A stretch of DNA of 64,000 nt from Spiroplasma endosymbiont of Atherix ibis (GCF_964020005.1 NZ_OZ026474.1:434001-498000), one strand, 5' to 3'. Positions 41,930-53,029 are shown, numbered from the stretch's first letter. The notes: a model not told the origin generated them from the sequence alone. A program made the numbers and translations.

Positions 41930-44271
41930 TAAAAACAAAATTTTTATTATCTTTTATAGCATTTTTTTCTACAAGTGCTGGAGTAATATCAACTACTTTA
42001 GGACAAAATGCAAAAAAAACTTATAATGAAAAAGCTGAATTTCAAATTAATGAAATTGAAAAAGATTTAAAATTAAATTCTAAAACTACTGGCTCAGAAT
42101 TTATTTATAACTATCAAGGTAAGCAATATAGAGATAAAAATTCAATACTTTCACAAGAATTTTTAAAAAATCCAATTTTACAAGAAACAACCTCTTCTAA
42201 TCCAAATAAAATTATTAAAAACTATTCAACAAATGAACTTGATCCTAATAAAATATATGGAACTAGTTGAAATGATTTTGTAAAAGTTTATAAAAATGCA
42301 TTAGGTAAAGCTGTTTTACCTTCATGTTTACTTGGTCAAAGTACAGGATGTTATAAAGACCCTATTAATGAAGAAACAAAATCTGTTCAAGATAGAGCAT
42401 TAGACAGTTATATAAATAAAGAGTTAATAAGACCAAAATACTCTTATGACTCAATTGATTGATTTGATTCAGAGTTTGAAGCAAAAAATGCTTTTCAAAA
42501 AAATAATTTTACAATTAAACAATCTTTATTTTATTATTACAATGGATTTTATTATAATGCATTTAATAAAAATGATATGAAAGATCTTCAAACAAAATTG
42601 CATAAAGGATATTATTATGATGCATTTAAAACAAAATATGACAAAGATGGTTTAATGTATGAAGTTAATCAAGGACCTTTAAAAAATACAATGAAACAAA
42701 ATCCTTTAGAAAATTCATTTAGATTTAAAAAGGATTATTTTAATGACTACTTTTATGATAATTTTTGATCTTATTTTTTAAATCAAACAAATGAGATTAT
42801 AGATATTACTTTTAATTATTCAATTACACTAGATGCTCCTAGTGGACATTGATTTGAAATAATGGAAAATAGTTTTGAGGGAGTTAACTTAACTTTACTA
42901 AATAACAAAAAACAATTAAAAATCTCTGTTTCTGATTTTGCAAGAGAGCAAATTGAACTTCAAGATTTTATAAATAACTTAAAAACTAGAGGAAGATGAA
43001 CTAGTCATTTAGTAAGTAATTGATGTGTACTTTGAAATGATAGAAGACAATGACATGACTTTGAGTTTTATAGATCAGGAAAGGAAAAAGGAAGGGAAAG
43101 GGAAAAAATTAAAATAGCATTAGAAACAAACGATGATAAATGTGGAGCTGGAGGATATAATGATACAAATCCTGAAAATATTAAAATTGATGAGAGTGAA
43201 ATAAATGAAGATAATTACAAACTTAAATTTGAAAATAATGTTTTTATAAATAAATTAGATGTACTTTTTAAAATAAATGAATTAGAAAGTACTGATTTTA
43301 AAGGAAAAAATATTTTTAATAAGCAATTAGGAAAAGATATACAGGGTACTCTAAAAGAATTATCAAGTTTAAAAAATTCTCAAAACTATAAAGAATACTA
43401 TAAAAAAGTATTATTTAGTATTCTTTTTGATAAATTAAAACAAAATTTATATAATACTGATATATCTAATTCGCCAATATTTGATGATTTAATGTATGGT
43501 TCTACATTAGATAATAAAGAAACTAAATATCAGTATTCATTTCATGAAAGTCAATTAAAATTTCAAAGTCAGATATTAAAACCAATAGAAAACAAAAATG
43601 AAAACTTAACTTTAAATATTGGAGATGTAGAATTTACTACAACTTTTAAAAATTGAAAAGAAAATTTTTATTTTTTAGAAAATGATAAAAATAATAATGG
43701 AATAAGAATTCAAAGAATGTACTATGTTGATAATAATAAAAGTAAAGATTTTAGTAAGTATTCAGATCAGTTAAAAGAAAATATGGCTTCAAATCCTAAT
43801 GCAGCAAAAGAAATAATGTTTCAAAATTATTTACAAATTTTAAGAAAAGGTTATGAAATTTATGATATAAATGGAAAAATGTTTTTTTCAAGAAAAAATG
43901 AAAGTGAAGTTATTACTGAGTTAAAAAAACAAATAGAGCTAAGTTATAAATATATTCATAAAAATGAATCTATAAATTTAAAAGATCAAGAAAAGGATTG
44001 AGAAAATCTAATTAGTGATGGAAGATATACTATATTTAAATTTAAATTAAATACTGGTAAATGAGTATATTATAAAGATTACCAAAGTGCTTTAGAAATT
44101 TATAAAAATCAATCTTCTTTAATAAATTCAATTTCAGAAGAGTTCATTATTTATAAAATATATTCAACAATGATAAATAATAAATTAGTTAATTATGAGT
44201 GAAGTTCTAAAATAAATACTAGAATTTTGGCGGAAAAAATCTATAATGATAGTATAGTAGGGAGAAAATAA
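41929..44271 (+). CDS. Secreted repeat protein with apparent ATA start
   Basis: 780 codons without any stop except TGA(Trp). It opens ATA-AAA-ACA-AAA eight nt after GGGAGG; the next in-frame ATG is far downstream. The N-terminus (I)KTKFLLSFIAFFSTSAGVISTT is a signal peptide without lipobox Cys. The same aromatic repeats as in the preceding lipoprotein occur (FIYNYQGKQYRDKNSILS; FYYYNGFYYNAFNKNDMKDL; YDINGKMFFSRKNESEV; KWVYYKDYQSALEIYKN). A Cys/Trp cluster lies near residue 350-390. Overlaps the previous stop by one base and precedes the next lipoprotein by 2 nt. Its 3' third is duplicated at 45861. It is either translated from ATA or a very recent start-loss pseudogene. Confidence 0.55.
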
Positions 44272-44273
44272 AA

Positions 44274-45366
44274 ATGAAAAAATTATTATCAATACTTGGA
44301 GTTGTAAGCTTGGTAGGTTCAACTTCAGCTACAGTTGTATCTTGTCAAGAACAAGTTACGACAAAGCCACCTAAAATTAAAACAAAATGATCTGATGAAG
44401 ATATTCTTCAAAGACTGGGAAATTTAGAATTTGAAGAAATGGATAATGGAGATATAAAAATGATTTCAAAAGAAAATCATTTTAAAATATGATCTGGTAC
44501 AGAGAATGGAAATAAATATGAAAGAGTTATTTCAAAAGACAACGTAGAAAATAGTAAAATAAATTATTTTTATAATAGTTTATTGCCAACTGATGTAAGT
44601 TATGAAAAACCTTTTGGAATTGAATTAATGTCTGGATTTTATATTGGAAAAACTAAATAAGAAGTAAAAAAAATCTCGTTCTAAGGATATCTATAATGAA
44701 GTATCTGTTTTTGGCTCAGAAATGACAAATGAAATGCAATCAAAATGAAGAGGTAAAAATGATTTTTCAATATATTTTGGACTTTCAATACCATCATCAG
44801 CAGCTAAAAAAGTATTTGAATGTTCAGAATTTTGATCAAGTAATGTAGTGCAAGTTAAAACAAATAGTGGAAAAAAAATATATTTAGGTTTATCTTCATA
44901 TTATGTTGATTATTTTATAGGATATGTAACAACTAATTTAAGTAACTTAATAAAAGAGTTTTTTGAAGAAAATAAAGAACAATTAAATTCTCCAGATTTA
45001 AAAGTAGAAGAAATTTTTAATGAGAAAAACTCTATTATTAGAGATGAAAATAATCAACATTTAAATTTAAAAATTTTAAATGCTAAATTTAATTTTAAAG
45101 ATTTTATGAAAGATGAAACTGGTGAAGAATATTCGATTGATACAATGATGAGATCATTTTACTCAAAGAAAGTTCAAAAACATTATTCACATTATAAAGA
45201 AATTCAAAATTCAGCTTTTAAAAATTATAGATTTGGCAGTGATTGAGATGATAATGATAATAAAGATAAAGAAAAGCATTATAATGGTGGTTATAGAATA
45301 TTTGGTCCAAATAATGAAAAATGAGAGGGTAATGATAAAATTTATATAAAAATAGATATTGTTTAA
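44274..45366 (+). pseudogene. Lipoprotein, duplication copy A, broken
   Basis: MKKLLSILGVVSLVGSTSATVVSC is a lipoprotein signal. Reads SDEDILQRLGNLEFEEMDNG and on to YIGKTK, then TAA at 44658 where copy B has GAA, and an A-run one base longer than copy B shifts the frame. The remainder (from about 44680) is open to TAA at 45364. About 360 codons in all. Family unknown. ATG intact, unlike copy B. Confidence 0.75.
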
Positions 45367-45381
45367 TATAATTTATTCTTT

Positions 45382-45422
45382 AAAAGGTAGAAACTATTTT
45401 AAGTTAGTTTCTACCTTTTTTA
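45382..45422 (+). terminator. Terminator, copy A
   Basis: AAAAGGTAGAAACTA/TAGTTTCTACCTTTT, loop of 8 nt, T-run. Copy B at 48960 carries a paired A-T to T-A change in the stem. Confidence 0.9.
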
Positions 45423-45506
45423 ATAGTTTATTTATTACAAAAAGTAATCTTGGGCTTTTATTTATTCCAATTGAAAAAAGTGTAAAATATTATGGTTAGA
45501 GGTAAA

Positions 45507-45860
45507 AAAAGATATAAAAACCAAGAGGAACAGAGGAATTAGTTGACTTAAAAGTAAGAGAACACTTTGCTTTAGAAGTAATAATTAGACAAATAGTTGA
45601 TTAATTTAACTTTAATGAAATTAAAACATCTATTTTTGAAAGTTTATAATTTTTTAAAAGAGGAGTTGAACAAGAAACATATATTGTTTCTAAAGAAATG
45701 TATATTTTTAAAGATAGAAAAGATAGGGAATTAGCTTTAAGAGCTGAAGGAACTGTTTTAACAATTAGAACTATCTTAGAAAATAAAATGTATATTAATA
45801 AAAACTTACTTTTGAAATTATTTTATTTTGGTTCAATGTTCAAATATGAAAGACCTCAAG
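45507..45860 (+). pseudogene. hisS: 5' fragment of hisS from the duplication
   Basis: Matches hisS 49092-49443 but the ATG region has lost a base, and TAA codons and many other substitutions have accumulated (for example TTAGAACTT to TTATAATTT). It ends at ERPQ, where unit B begins. Too short to encode any functional domain. Confidence 0.9.
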
Positions 45861-46344
45861 TCAATTATTTTTTCAAAGTCAGATATTAAAACCAATAGAA
45901 AACAAAAATGAAAACTTAACTTTAAATATTGGAGATGTAGAATTTACTATAAGTTTTAAAAAATGAAAAGAAAATTTTTATTTTTTAGAAAATGATAAAA
46001 ATAATAATGGAATAAGAATTCAAAGAATGTACTATGTTGATAATAATAAAAGTAAAAATTTTAGTAAGTATTCAGATCAGTTAAAAGAAAATATGGCTTC
46101 AAATCCTAATGCAGCAAAAGAAATAATGTTTCAAAATTCTTTACAAATTTTAAGAAAAGGTTATGAAATTTATAATATAAATGGAAAAATGTTTTTTTTC
46201 AATAAAAAATGAAAATGAAGTTATTGTTGAGTTAAAAAAACAAATAGAGCTAAGTTATAAATATATTCATAAAAATGAATCTATAAATTTAAAAGATTAA
46301 AGTGAGTTGAAGTGAGTAGGCATATTTATGCCTATTTTTTTTAT

Positions 46345-47247
46345 TTATATAGTTATTGTGCCATAAAAGACATCTTTATTTTTTCATTCTATATTTAAAA
46401 AACTATTTTGAGATTTTTTTGAGTTATATCATTTATCTCATTCAATAACATCAGTTATATAATGTTCAAGTGATTCATATTTGTTATTATGAATTGTTCC
46501 TTTTTTAAGTAAAGAGTGATAACTTTCAATAACAATGTTATCTGCACATGTTTTTTTCGCTCCTATTGATATAATTAAATTGTTCGAATCACAAACAGTT
46601 TTTCACGTTTTGCTTGTGTATTGAACTCCGTGATCTGAGTGAATAATTATTCCACTCGGATCTTTTATTTTTTTAATAACATTAATTGCTCTTTTTAAAG
46701 TAGCAATTACAAATTTTGCAGACATTTTATAAGAAATATCTGATGAAATAACTTCTTTTGTGAATCCATCGATTATTGTTGATTTATAAGCTTTCTTTCC
46801 TTTTCAAATTAAATAAGTAATATCTGTATATAAAATTTTGTATTTTTCTTTGACAGCACTATATTTTCTTTGAACAAGATCTGGATATTCTACATTTGAA
46901 TTTTGTAGTTTTCTTTTATTTGCTTTTTTTAATTGATTTTTAGCAAATCTAGCTATAATTTTATTTTCTCGCATTACTTTTCGAATTATATATGTTGAAT
47001 ATTTATGAGATAGTTCTTTTGAAACTTGCCTATATCCAAATTGCTTTCTATTATCATTAAATACTTTTAAAATATCGTATTTTATATAATCAAATTTATT
47101 TTTTTTATCTATGAAACAATGATTTTTATATTTATCTCAATAGGATTTTTTTAAATTTAGTAACTCGAGTAGTTCCTTAATTGTTGTTTTATAATCTCTT
47201 GATTTAATAAAATTTATTTTTTCCTCTTTAGACATGTAGTTTCTCAT
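46345..47247 (-). CDS. IS3-family transposase OrfB, full-length C-terminus
   Basis: 300 residues, same DDE core as copy 1. With seven A in the run the C-terminus continues YNSKKSQNSFLNIEWKNKDVFYG, the normal IS3 ending, which marks copy 1 as the shortened one. It is normally made as OrfAB; since OrfA here is broken the fusion cannot form, though OrfB alone could be. Confidence 0.82.
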
Positions 47248-47498
47248 GAGGTTAAAGACTTTTTTAAGGATTCATATTTCTCCTTCAAATTTTCTAATTC
47301 TGATTTATCTTCTTTAGATTTTGTATTAATGCATAAATTATTATCTGTTCTATAGATTGATTGTCAGGTTCCAATTGTTCCCATTGGCACTTTATATTTT
47401 TTATAAGCTTTTGTTACAACGTTTTCATTTGCATAAAGTATTACATCTACTTTAAATTATTCACTATATTTACTAAATTTTTGACCAAGTTTTGCCAT
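47214..47498 (-). pseudogene. IS3-family OrfA with early TAA
   Basis: GAA at codon 14 of copy 1 is TAA here (47459-47457), inside the HTH. The rest of the 95-codon frame and the slippery site are intact. Confidence 0.85.
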
Positions 47499-47852
47499 AT
47501 TTTTTTCTTCCTTTTAAATATTTTACATAAATTTTAATGCCTACTTTTTTCAACTCAGTCTAGATCAAGAAAAAGATTGAGAAAATTTAATAAGTGATGG
47601 AAGATATATTATATTTAAATTTAAATTAAATACTGGTAAATGAGTATATTATAAAGATTACCAAAGTGCTTTAGAAATTTATAAAAATCAATCTTATTTA
47701 ATAAATTCAATTTCAGAAGAGTTCATTATTTATAAAATATATTCAACAATGATAAATAATAAATCAGCTAATTATGAGTGAAGTTCTAAAATAAATACTA
47801 GAATTTTGGCAGAAAAAATCTATAATGATAGTATAGTAGGGAGAAAATAAAG

Positions 47853-48944
47853 ATTAAAAAATTACTAGCAGTACTTGGAGTTGTAAGTTTAATAGGTTCA
47901 ACTTCAGCTACAGTTGTATCTTGTCAAGATCCAGTTACAACGACACCATCAAAAGAAAATAAAACAAAATGATCTGATGAAGATATTATTCAAAGATTAG
48001 GAAATTTATAATTTGAAGAAATGGATAATGTAGATATAAAAATTATTTCAAAAGAAAATCATTTTAAAATATGATCTGGTACAGAAAATGGAAATAACTA
48101 TGAAAGAGTTATTTCAAAAGATAATGTAGAAAATAGTAAAATAAATTATTTTTATAATAGTTTATTACCAACTGATGTAAGTTATGAAAAACCATTTGGA
48201 ATTGAATTAATGTCTGGATTTTACATTGGAAAAACTAAAGAAGAAGTAAAAAAATCTCGTTCTAAGGATAGGAATAATTTATTATCTGTTTATGGTTCAG
48301 AAATGACAAATGAAATGCAACCAAAATGAAGAGGTAAAAATGCTTTTTCAATATATTTTGGAATTTTATCACCAACAGCAAAACAAGTATTTAAATGTTC
48401 AAAATATTGATCAAGTAATGTAGTTAAAGTTAAAACAAATAGTGGAAAAGAAATGTATTTAGGTTTAACTTTATTTTATGTTGATTATTTTATTGGATAT
48501 GTAACAACTAATTTAAGTAAGTGAATAAAAGAATTTTTTGAAGAAAATAAAGAACAATTAAATTCTCCAGATTTAAAAGTAGAAGAAATTTTTAATGAAA
48601 AAAACTCTATTATTAATAATGAAAATGATCAACATTTAAATTTAAGAATTTTAAATGCCAACTTTAAGTTTTCAGATTTTATTGAAAATAAAAATGGTAA
48701 AAAAAGACAAATTGGTATATAAATGTCTTCATTTTATGATAAGAAAGTTGAAAAACATTATCTAGATTATAAAGAAATTCAAAACTAAGCTTTTAAAAAT
48801 TATAGTTTTGGTCCTAAGTTTGATAATAATGATAATAATAAAGATGAAGAAAAACATTATAGTGATGGTTATAGAATATTAGGTCCAAATAATTAAAAAT
48901 GAGAACGTAATGATAGAATTTATATAAAAGTAGATATTGTTTAA
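47853..48944 (+). pseudogene. Lipoprotein, duplication copy B, ATT start and four in-frame TAA
   Basis: Codon 1 is ATT where copy A has ATG, at the same distance from GGGAGAAAATAA. Then KKLLAVLGVVSLIGSTSATV ending in VSC (lipobox) and 364 codons with TAA at 48009, 48720, 48786 and 48894. Three of these are sense codons in copy A (GAA, TCA, GAA). No frameshift. It ends YRILGPNN...VDIV. Confidence 0.8.
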
Positions 48945-48959
48945 TACATTTTATTCTTT

Positions 48960-49000
48960 AAAAGGTTGAAACTATTTTAATTTAGTTTCAACCTTTTTTA
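48960..49000 (+). terminator. Terminator, copy B, before hisS
   Basis: AAAAGGTTGAAACTA/TAGTTTCAACCTTTT with T-run. Stem intact despite sequence change relative to copy A. Confidence 0.9.
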
Positions 49001-49091
49001 ATATTTTATTTATTACAAAAAAAGTAATCTTGGGCTTTTATTTATTCCAATTGAAAAAAAGTGTAAAATATTATGGTTAGAGGTGAAAAAA

Positions 49092-50327
49092 ATGATACAA
49101 AAACCAAGAGGAACAGAGGATTTAGTTGACTTAAAAGTAAAAGAATACTTTGCTTTAGAAGTAATAATTAGACAAATAGTTGATTCATTTAACTATAATG
49201 AAATTAAAACACCTATTTTTGAAAGTTTAGAACTTTTTAAAAGAGGAGTTGGACAAGAAACAGATATTGTTTCTAAAGAAATGTATACTTTTAAAGATAG
49301 AAAAGATAGGGAATTAGCTTTAAGAGCTGAAGGAACTGCTCCAACAGTTAGAGCTATCTTAGAAAATAAAATGTATATTAATGAAAACTTACCTTTGAAA
49401 TTATTTTATTTTGGTTCTATGTTCAGATATGAAAGACCTCAAGCTGGAAGAAACAGACAATTTAATCAATTTGGAGTTGAAGTTTTTGGTCCAAAAACAG
49501 CTGAAATTGATAGTGAAATTATTTGTTTATCATCTACTATTCTAAATACAATAGGATTAGACAATCACACAATACACTTAAATTATTTAGTTAATGGTGA
49601 ACAAAGAAAAAAATATATTGAAGATTTAAAAAAATACTTAAAACCAAAAAAACTTTGTGATGATTGTAAAAAAAGAATTGAAACAAACCCTTTAAGAGTT
49701 TTGGATTGCAAAATTGATTCAAAACAATTTAGTGATGTTATTGATATGAAAGATTATTTATCAGATCAAGATAAAAAATACTTTGAAAATCTAATATTAA
49801 ATTTAAAAAATATAGGAATAAAACCAGTTATAGATAAATTACTTGTTAGAGGTTTAGATTACTATAATAGTTTTGTTTATGAAGTAAAAGACAAAAATGG
49901 ATCAACATTACTTGGTGGCGGAAGATATGATGAACTTGTAAATCAACTTGGAAATGTTGATTTACCTGCAACTGGTTTTGCTCTTGGAATGGAGCGAATT
50001 TTAATAGCACTTCAAGAAGAAGAAATCTATATTTCTCAACCAGCTAGTTTAGATGCATATATTATTGGATTAAGTGAAAAAGCAAAACAATTTTCAAATA
50101 TTTTACTTTTAATGTTAAGAAAGTCAGGATTAAAAGTAGATTTTGATTTTATGAACAGAAGTATGAAATCAGCTTTTAAACAATCTGAAAAACTAAATGC
50201 AAAAAATATTATTATTATTGGAGATAATGAATTAAAAGAAAATGTTGTTATTGTAAAAAAACAAATAACAAAAGAAGAGAAAAAAGTAACTTTTGAAAAA
50301 ATAGTAGATTTAATAATGGGAGAATAG
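49092..50327 (+). CDS. hisS: Histidyl-tRNA synthetase
   Basis: 411 residues, class II. Motif 1 region ending TPIFES, motif 2 FRYERPQAGRNRQFNQFGVEVFG, the HisA box LVRGLDYY, GGGRYDELV and motif 3 ALGMERI, then the C-terminal anticodon-binding domain. GAGGTG precedes ATG 49092. aspS follows after 3 nt. This is the working copy; a decayed 5' piece lies at 45507. Confidence 0.96.
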   Translation: MIQKPRGTEDLVDLKVKEYFALEVIIRQIVDSFNYNEIKTPIFESLELFKRGVGQETDIVSKEMYTFKDRKDRELALRAEGTAPTVRAILENKMYINENLPLKLFYFGSMFRYERPQAGRNRQFNQFGVEVFGPKTAEIDSEIICLSSTILNTIGLDNHTIHLNYLVNGEQRKKYIEDLKKYLKPKKLCDDCKKRIETNPLRVLDCKIDSKQFSDVIDMKDYLSDQDKKYFENLILNLKNIGIKPVIDKLLVRGLDYYNSFVYEVKDKNGSTLLGGGRYDELVNQLGNVDLPATGFALGMERILIALQEEEIYISQPASLDAYIIGLSEKAKQFSNILLLMLRKSGLKVDFDFMNRSMKSAFKQSEKLNAKNIIIIGDNELKENVVIVKKQITKEEKKVTFEKIVDLIMGE

Positions 50328-50330
50328 AAA

Positions 50331-52049
50331 ATGAAACGTACACATACATGTGGTCAACTTACTTTAAAAAATGTAAATGAAAATGTAATTTTGCAAGGAT
50401 GACTTGCAAAAATTAGAAAAATGGGAGCAATGAATTTTATTGATTTAAGAGATAGATATGGAATAACTCAATTAGTAATTGATGAATCAATTAGTTTAGA
50501 AAATGTTAAATCAGAATATGTTTTAGAAGTTGAAGGAAAAGTTATTGAAAGAAAATCAAAAAACTTAGATCTTAAAACAGGAGAAATTGAAATTAAAGTA
50601 AGTAAAATAACTTTAATTAATAAATCTGAATTAACTCCTTTTGAAATTAAAGATGGAATTGAATCTCAAGAAGATACAAGATTAACTTATAGATATTTAG
50701 ACTTAAGAAGAGCTGAAATGCAAAGTAATTTAATTATAAGAAGTAAAATGAATCATGTAATTAGAAACTTCTTTATTGAAAAAGACTTTATTGAAATAGA
50801 AACTCCAATTTTTGGTAAATCAACTCCAGAAGGAGCAAGAGACTTTTTAGTTCCTTCTAGATTAAACCAAGGAAAATTTTATGCTTTGCCTCAATCACCT
50901 CAACTATATAAACAATTGTTTATGATATCTGGTTTAGATAGATATTTTCAAATTGTTAAATGTTTTAGAGATGAAGATTTAAGAATTGACAGACAACCAG
51001 AATTTACACAATTGGATATGGAAATGTCATTTTCAGATGCAAATGATGTTATGCAAACAATTGAAGCTTTAATTAAAAAAGTAATATTAGAAATTAAAGG
51101 AATTAATATTAAAGAACCAGTTCAAAAAATTACTTGACATGATTCAATGGACAAATATGGAAATGATAAGCCTGATTTAAGATTTGGTTTTGAAATTCAT
51201 ACATTAAATGATATTTTTAAATCTACACAAATACCATTATTTTCTAATTTAGAAAATAAATCAATTAGAGCAATTTGTATTGATTATTTATTAAATAAAA
51301 AAGATTTAGAAGATTTAACTGAAGTTGCAAAACAAAATAGTGTCAATATTTTAGCTTTTGCAAAATATGATTCTAATGAATGAACTGGTTCAATTGGTTC
51401 AAAATTATCAGATCAAGAAAAAGCAAGTTTAATCAAAGAATTTAATATTAAAACTTCTTCAACAATTTTATTTGTTGTTGAAGAATATTATAAAGCAAGT
51501 CAAGCAATGGGTTCAATTAGAAATAGAGTTGCAAAAATTTTAAATCTATTAAATTGAGAAGATATGAAATTAGCTTGAATAGTTGATTTTCCATTATTTG
51601 AATTTTCACAAGAAGAAAATAGATATGTTGCAGCTCATCATCCCTTTACAATGCCTGCAGATGATTCATTAGAAACTTTTGATTCTAATAAACAAGATGC
51701 TCTTGCAAAAGCATATGATATTGTTTTAAATGGTTTTGAAATTGGAGGGGGAAGTCAAAGAATTACAGACCCTTCACTACAACAAAGAATGTTTGATGCA
51801 GTTGGTTTATCAAAAGAAGAAATTGAGACAAATTTTGGATGATTTGTTAATGCTTATAAATATGGTGCACCTTATCATGCAGGTTGTGCTCTTGGTTTAG
51901 ATAGAATCTGTATGTTATTAACTGGATCAGAAAATATTAGAGAAGTTATTGCATTTCCAAAAAATTCATCAGGAGTTGATCCAATGACAAATGCTCCAGA
52001 TATAGTTGCAAATCAACAATTAGAAGAATTAAATATTAAAATAAAGTAA
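50331..52049 (+). CDS. aspS: Aspartyl-tRNA synthetase, bacterial type
   Basis: 572 residues. N-terminal OB-fold ([31 protein letters not shown]), TYRYLDLRR, motif 2 [23 protein letters not shown], the bacterial GAD insertion and motif 3 [11 protein letters not shown]. Ends [17 protein letters not shown]. Several TGA codons are Trp. hisS-aspS order is common in Firmicutes. GGGAG precedes ATG. Confidence 0.96.
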
Positions 52050-52119
52050 CTTTTAACCTATTTTATAAGATTATTTCTTAAATGATCTAAAAATATAATA
52101 TTATAAGTTGATTTTAATG

Positions 52120-52155
52120 ATCTTAGTGACTTATTATTTCACTAAGATTTTTTTA
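52120..52155 (+). terminator. Terminator of hisS-aspS
   Basis: ATCTTAGTGA/TCACTAAGAT with a 9-nt loop and T7. Confidence 0.88.
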
Positions 52156-52400
52156 TTTTGCTTATATTTTTTTTCCTTAATTATATTGTTCTGTTTTATT
52201 GTTTAATTTTGAACATTATATTTTAGTGAAGTAGCAATGAGTTCATAAGATTTTGCATATTTAGTTATTTCATTTTTTGTTTATTTGTATATAAATTAAA
52301 CTTTTGGTCTTTAATTTTGATACTTATATTGTTATTATCTGATATTTACAATTTAAAATATTTATTAAAATTAATCAAGTAAAAAAGTATTACTAAAAAC
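52156..52400. other. Gap, possible worn IS scrap
   Basis: No intact frame. The minus strand of 52205-52300 has short Trp/Lys-rich stretches reminiscent of IS3 OrfB ends, but I cannot align it convincingly. Confidence 0.3.
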
Positions 52401-52402
52401 CA

Positions 52403-52427
52403 TTGATTTTTTTTTTTTTTTTATCAT
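52403..52427 (+). promoter_or_regulatory. Promoter with T-tract spacer before the small lipoprotein
   Basis: TTGATT (52403-52408), 13 T, TATCAT (52422-52427). The leader AACTAATAACAACTTGAATTG resembles that at 26738. Confidence 0.5.
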
Positions 52428-52488
52428 AACTAATAACAACTTGAATTGTCTTTAAAAAAAATTTAAATTATGTTTATGAGGAGAAAAA

Positions 52489-52845
52489 ATGAAAAAATTA
52501 TTAAGTTTATTAGCAACTACAGGTTTAGTTGCAACTACAAGTGCAACAGCTGTTTCATGTAAATTATTTGAAGATCTTAAATCAAAAGGAGTGACTTTAA
52601 ATAAAGAAGAAATTGAAGTTGAACAAGGAAAAACTGGTGAAATTAATATTACATCAGTAAGTGATTTAGAAGGTATTAAAATTACAGGTGAAATTGAAAA
52701 TAAAGTAACAACAAAAGTTCGAGATAAAAAAATAACAATTACTGTTTCTAAAACATCTGAAGTAAAAGATTACATTTTAACAATTACTGGAAATAAAATA
52801 AATAATAAATCTTTTACAGTTAAATTTAAAGCAAGTAATGATTAA
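52489..52845 (+). CDS. Small lipoprotein with one Ig-like domain
   Basis: 118 residues. Lipoprotein signal MKKLLSLLATTGLVATTSAT ending in VSC (Cys 24), then a single domain of about 80 residues (LNKEEIEVEQGKTGEINITS...VKDYILTITGNKINNKSFTVKFKAS) with the alternating pattern of a bacterial Ig-like fold. The same domain occurs twice in the dead gene at 26798. Surface exposed; adhesion is a guess. AGGAG precedes ATG. Confidence 0.8.
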   Translation: MKKLLSLLATTGLVATTSATAVSCKLFEDLKSKGVTLNKEEIEVEQGKTGEINITSVSDLEGIKITGEIENKVTTKVRDKKITITVSKTSEVKDYILTITGNKINNKSFTVKFKASND

Positions 52846-52904
52846 AAAAGTTATTATTAATTTTTTAAATCAGATGTGATCATTTTACTAAAATTATTCA
52901 AAAT

Positions 52905-52940
52905 AGAGCTTAGATAAAATTTCTGAGCTTTTTTAATTAT
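52905..52940 (+). terminator. Terminator after the small lipoprotein
   Basis: AGAGCTTAGA/TTCTGAGCT with G-T pairs, then T-run. Confidence 0.6.
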
Positions 52941-53029
52941 ATTAAGATACAAAATTGGCTAAATCGTTTAATAGATAATCTAGATATATATAATTTTTAT
53001 TATAAATTGTATATTCTTTAATTTAAAAT

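Larger units (their letters stand above)
43551..45860 (+). repeat. Tandem duplication, unit A (2.3 kb)
   Basis: Covers the 3' part of the secreted repeat gene, the lipoprotein at 44274, its terminator, the hisS leader and the first 353 nt of hisS. It is repeated directly at 45861-49443. The junction at 45860/45861 joins hisS codons GAAAGACCTCAAG to the repeat-gene sequence TCAATTA with 3-4 nt of shared AAG. Confidence 0.88.
46298..47562 (-). mobile_element. IS3-family insertion sequence, copy 2 (1265 bp)
   Basis: Same element as 25430-26695, differing at only a few positions. Flanked by the 3-bp target repeat GAT (46295-46297 and 47563-47565); the uninterrupted target is visible in unit A near 43982, which proves the ends exactly. 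Confidence 0.95.
45861..47850 (+). pseudogene. 3' fragment of the secreted repeat gene, copy B, split by an IS
   Basis: Repeats codons from FQSQILKPIENKN to the C-terminal RILAEKIYNDSIVGRK. It has no start, one extra T in a T-run (46191-46198) that shifts frame, and the IS at 46298. The TAA end and the GGGAG ribosome binding site for the following lipoprotein copy remain. Confidence 0.85.
45861..49443 (+). repeat. Tandem duplication, unit B (2.3 kb plus an IS)
   Basis: Second unit; colinear with 43551-45860 once the IS at 46298-47562 and its GAT repeat are removed (about 2315 against 2310 bp). It runs into intact hisS, so this unit holds the original right-hand end. Confidence 0.88.

Noticed and set aside
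45861-46212. New small gene beginning MYYVDNNKSKNFSKYSD
   Set aside because: It is an internal part of the secreted repeat gene copied by the tandem duplication, without a start region.
25430-48944. CRISPR array or prophage in the accessory region
   Set aside because: No regularly spaced short repeats, cas genes, or phage genes were seen; the repeats are IS copies and one tandem duplication.
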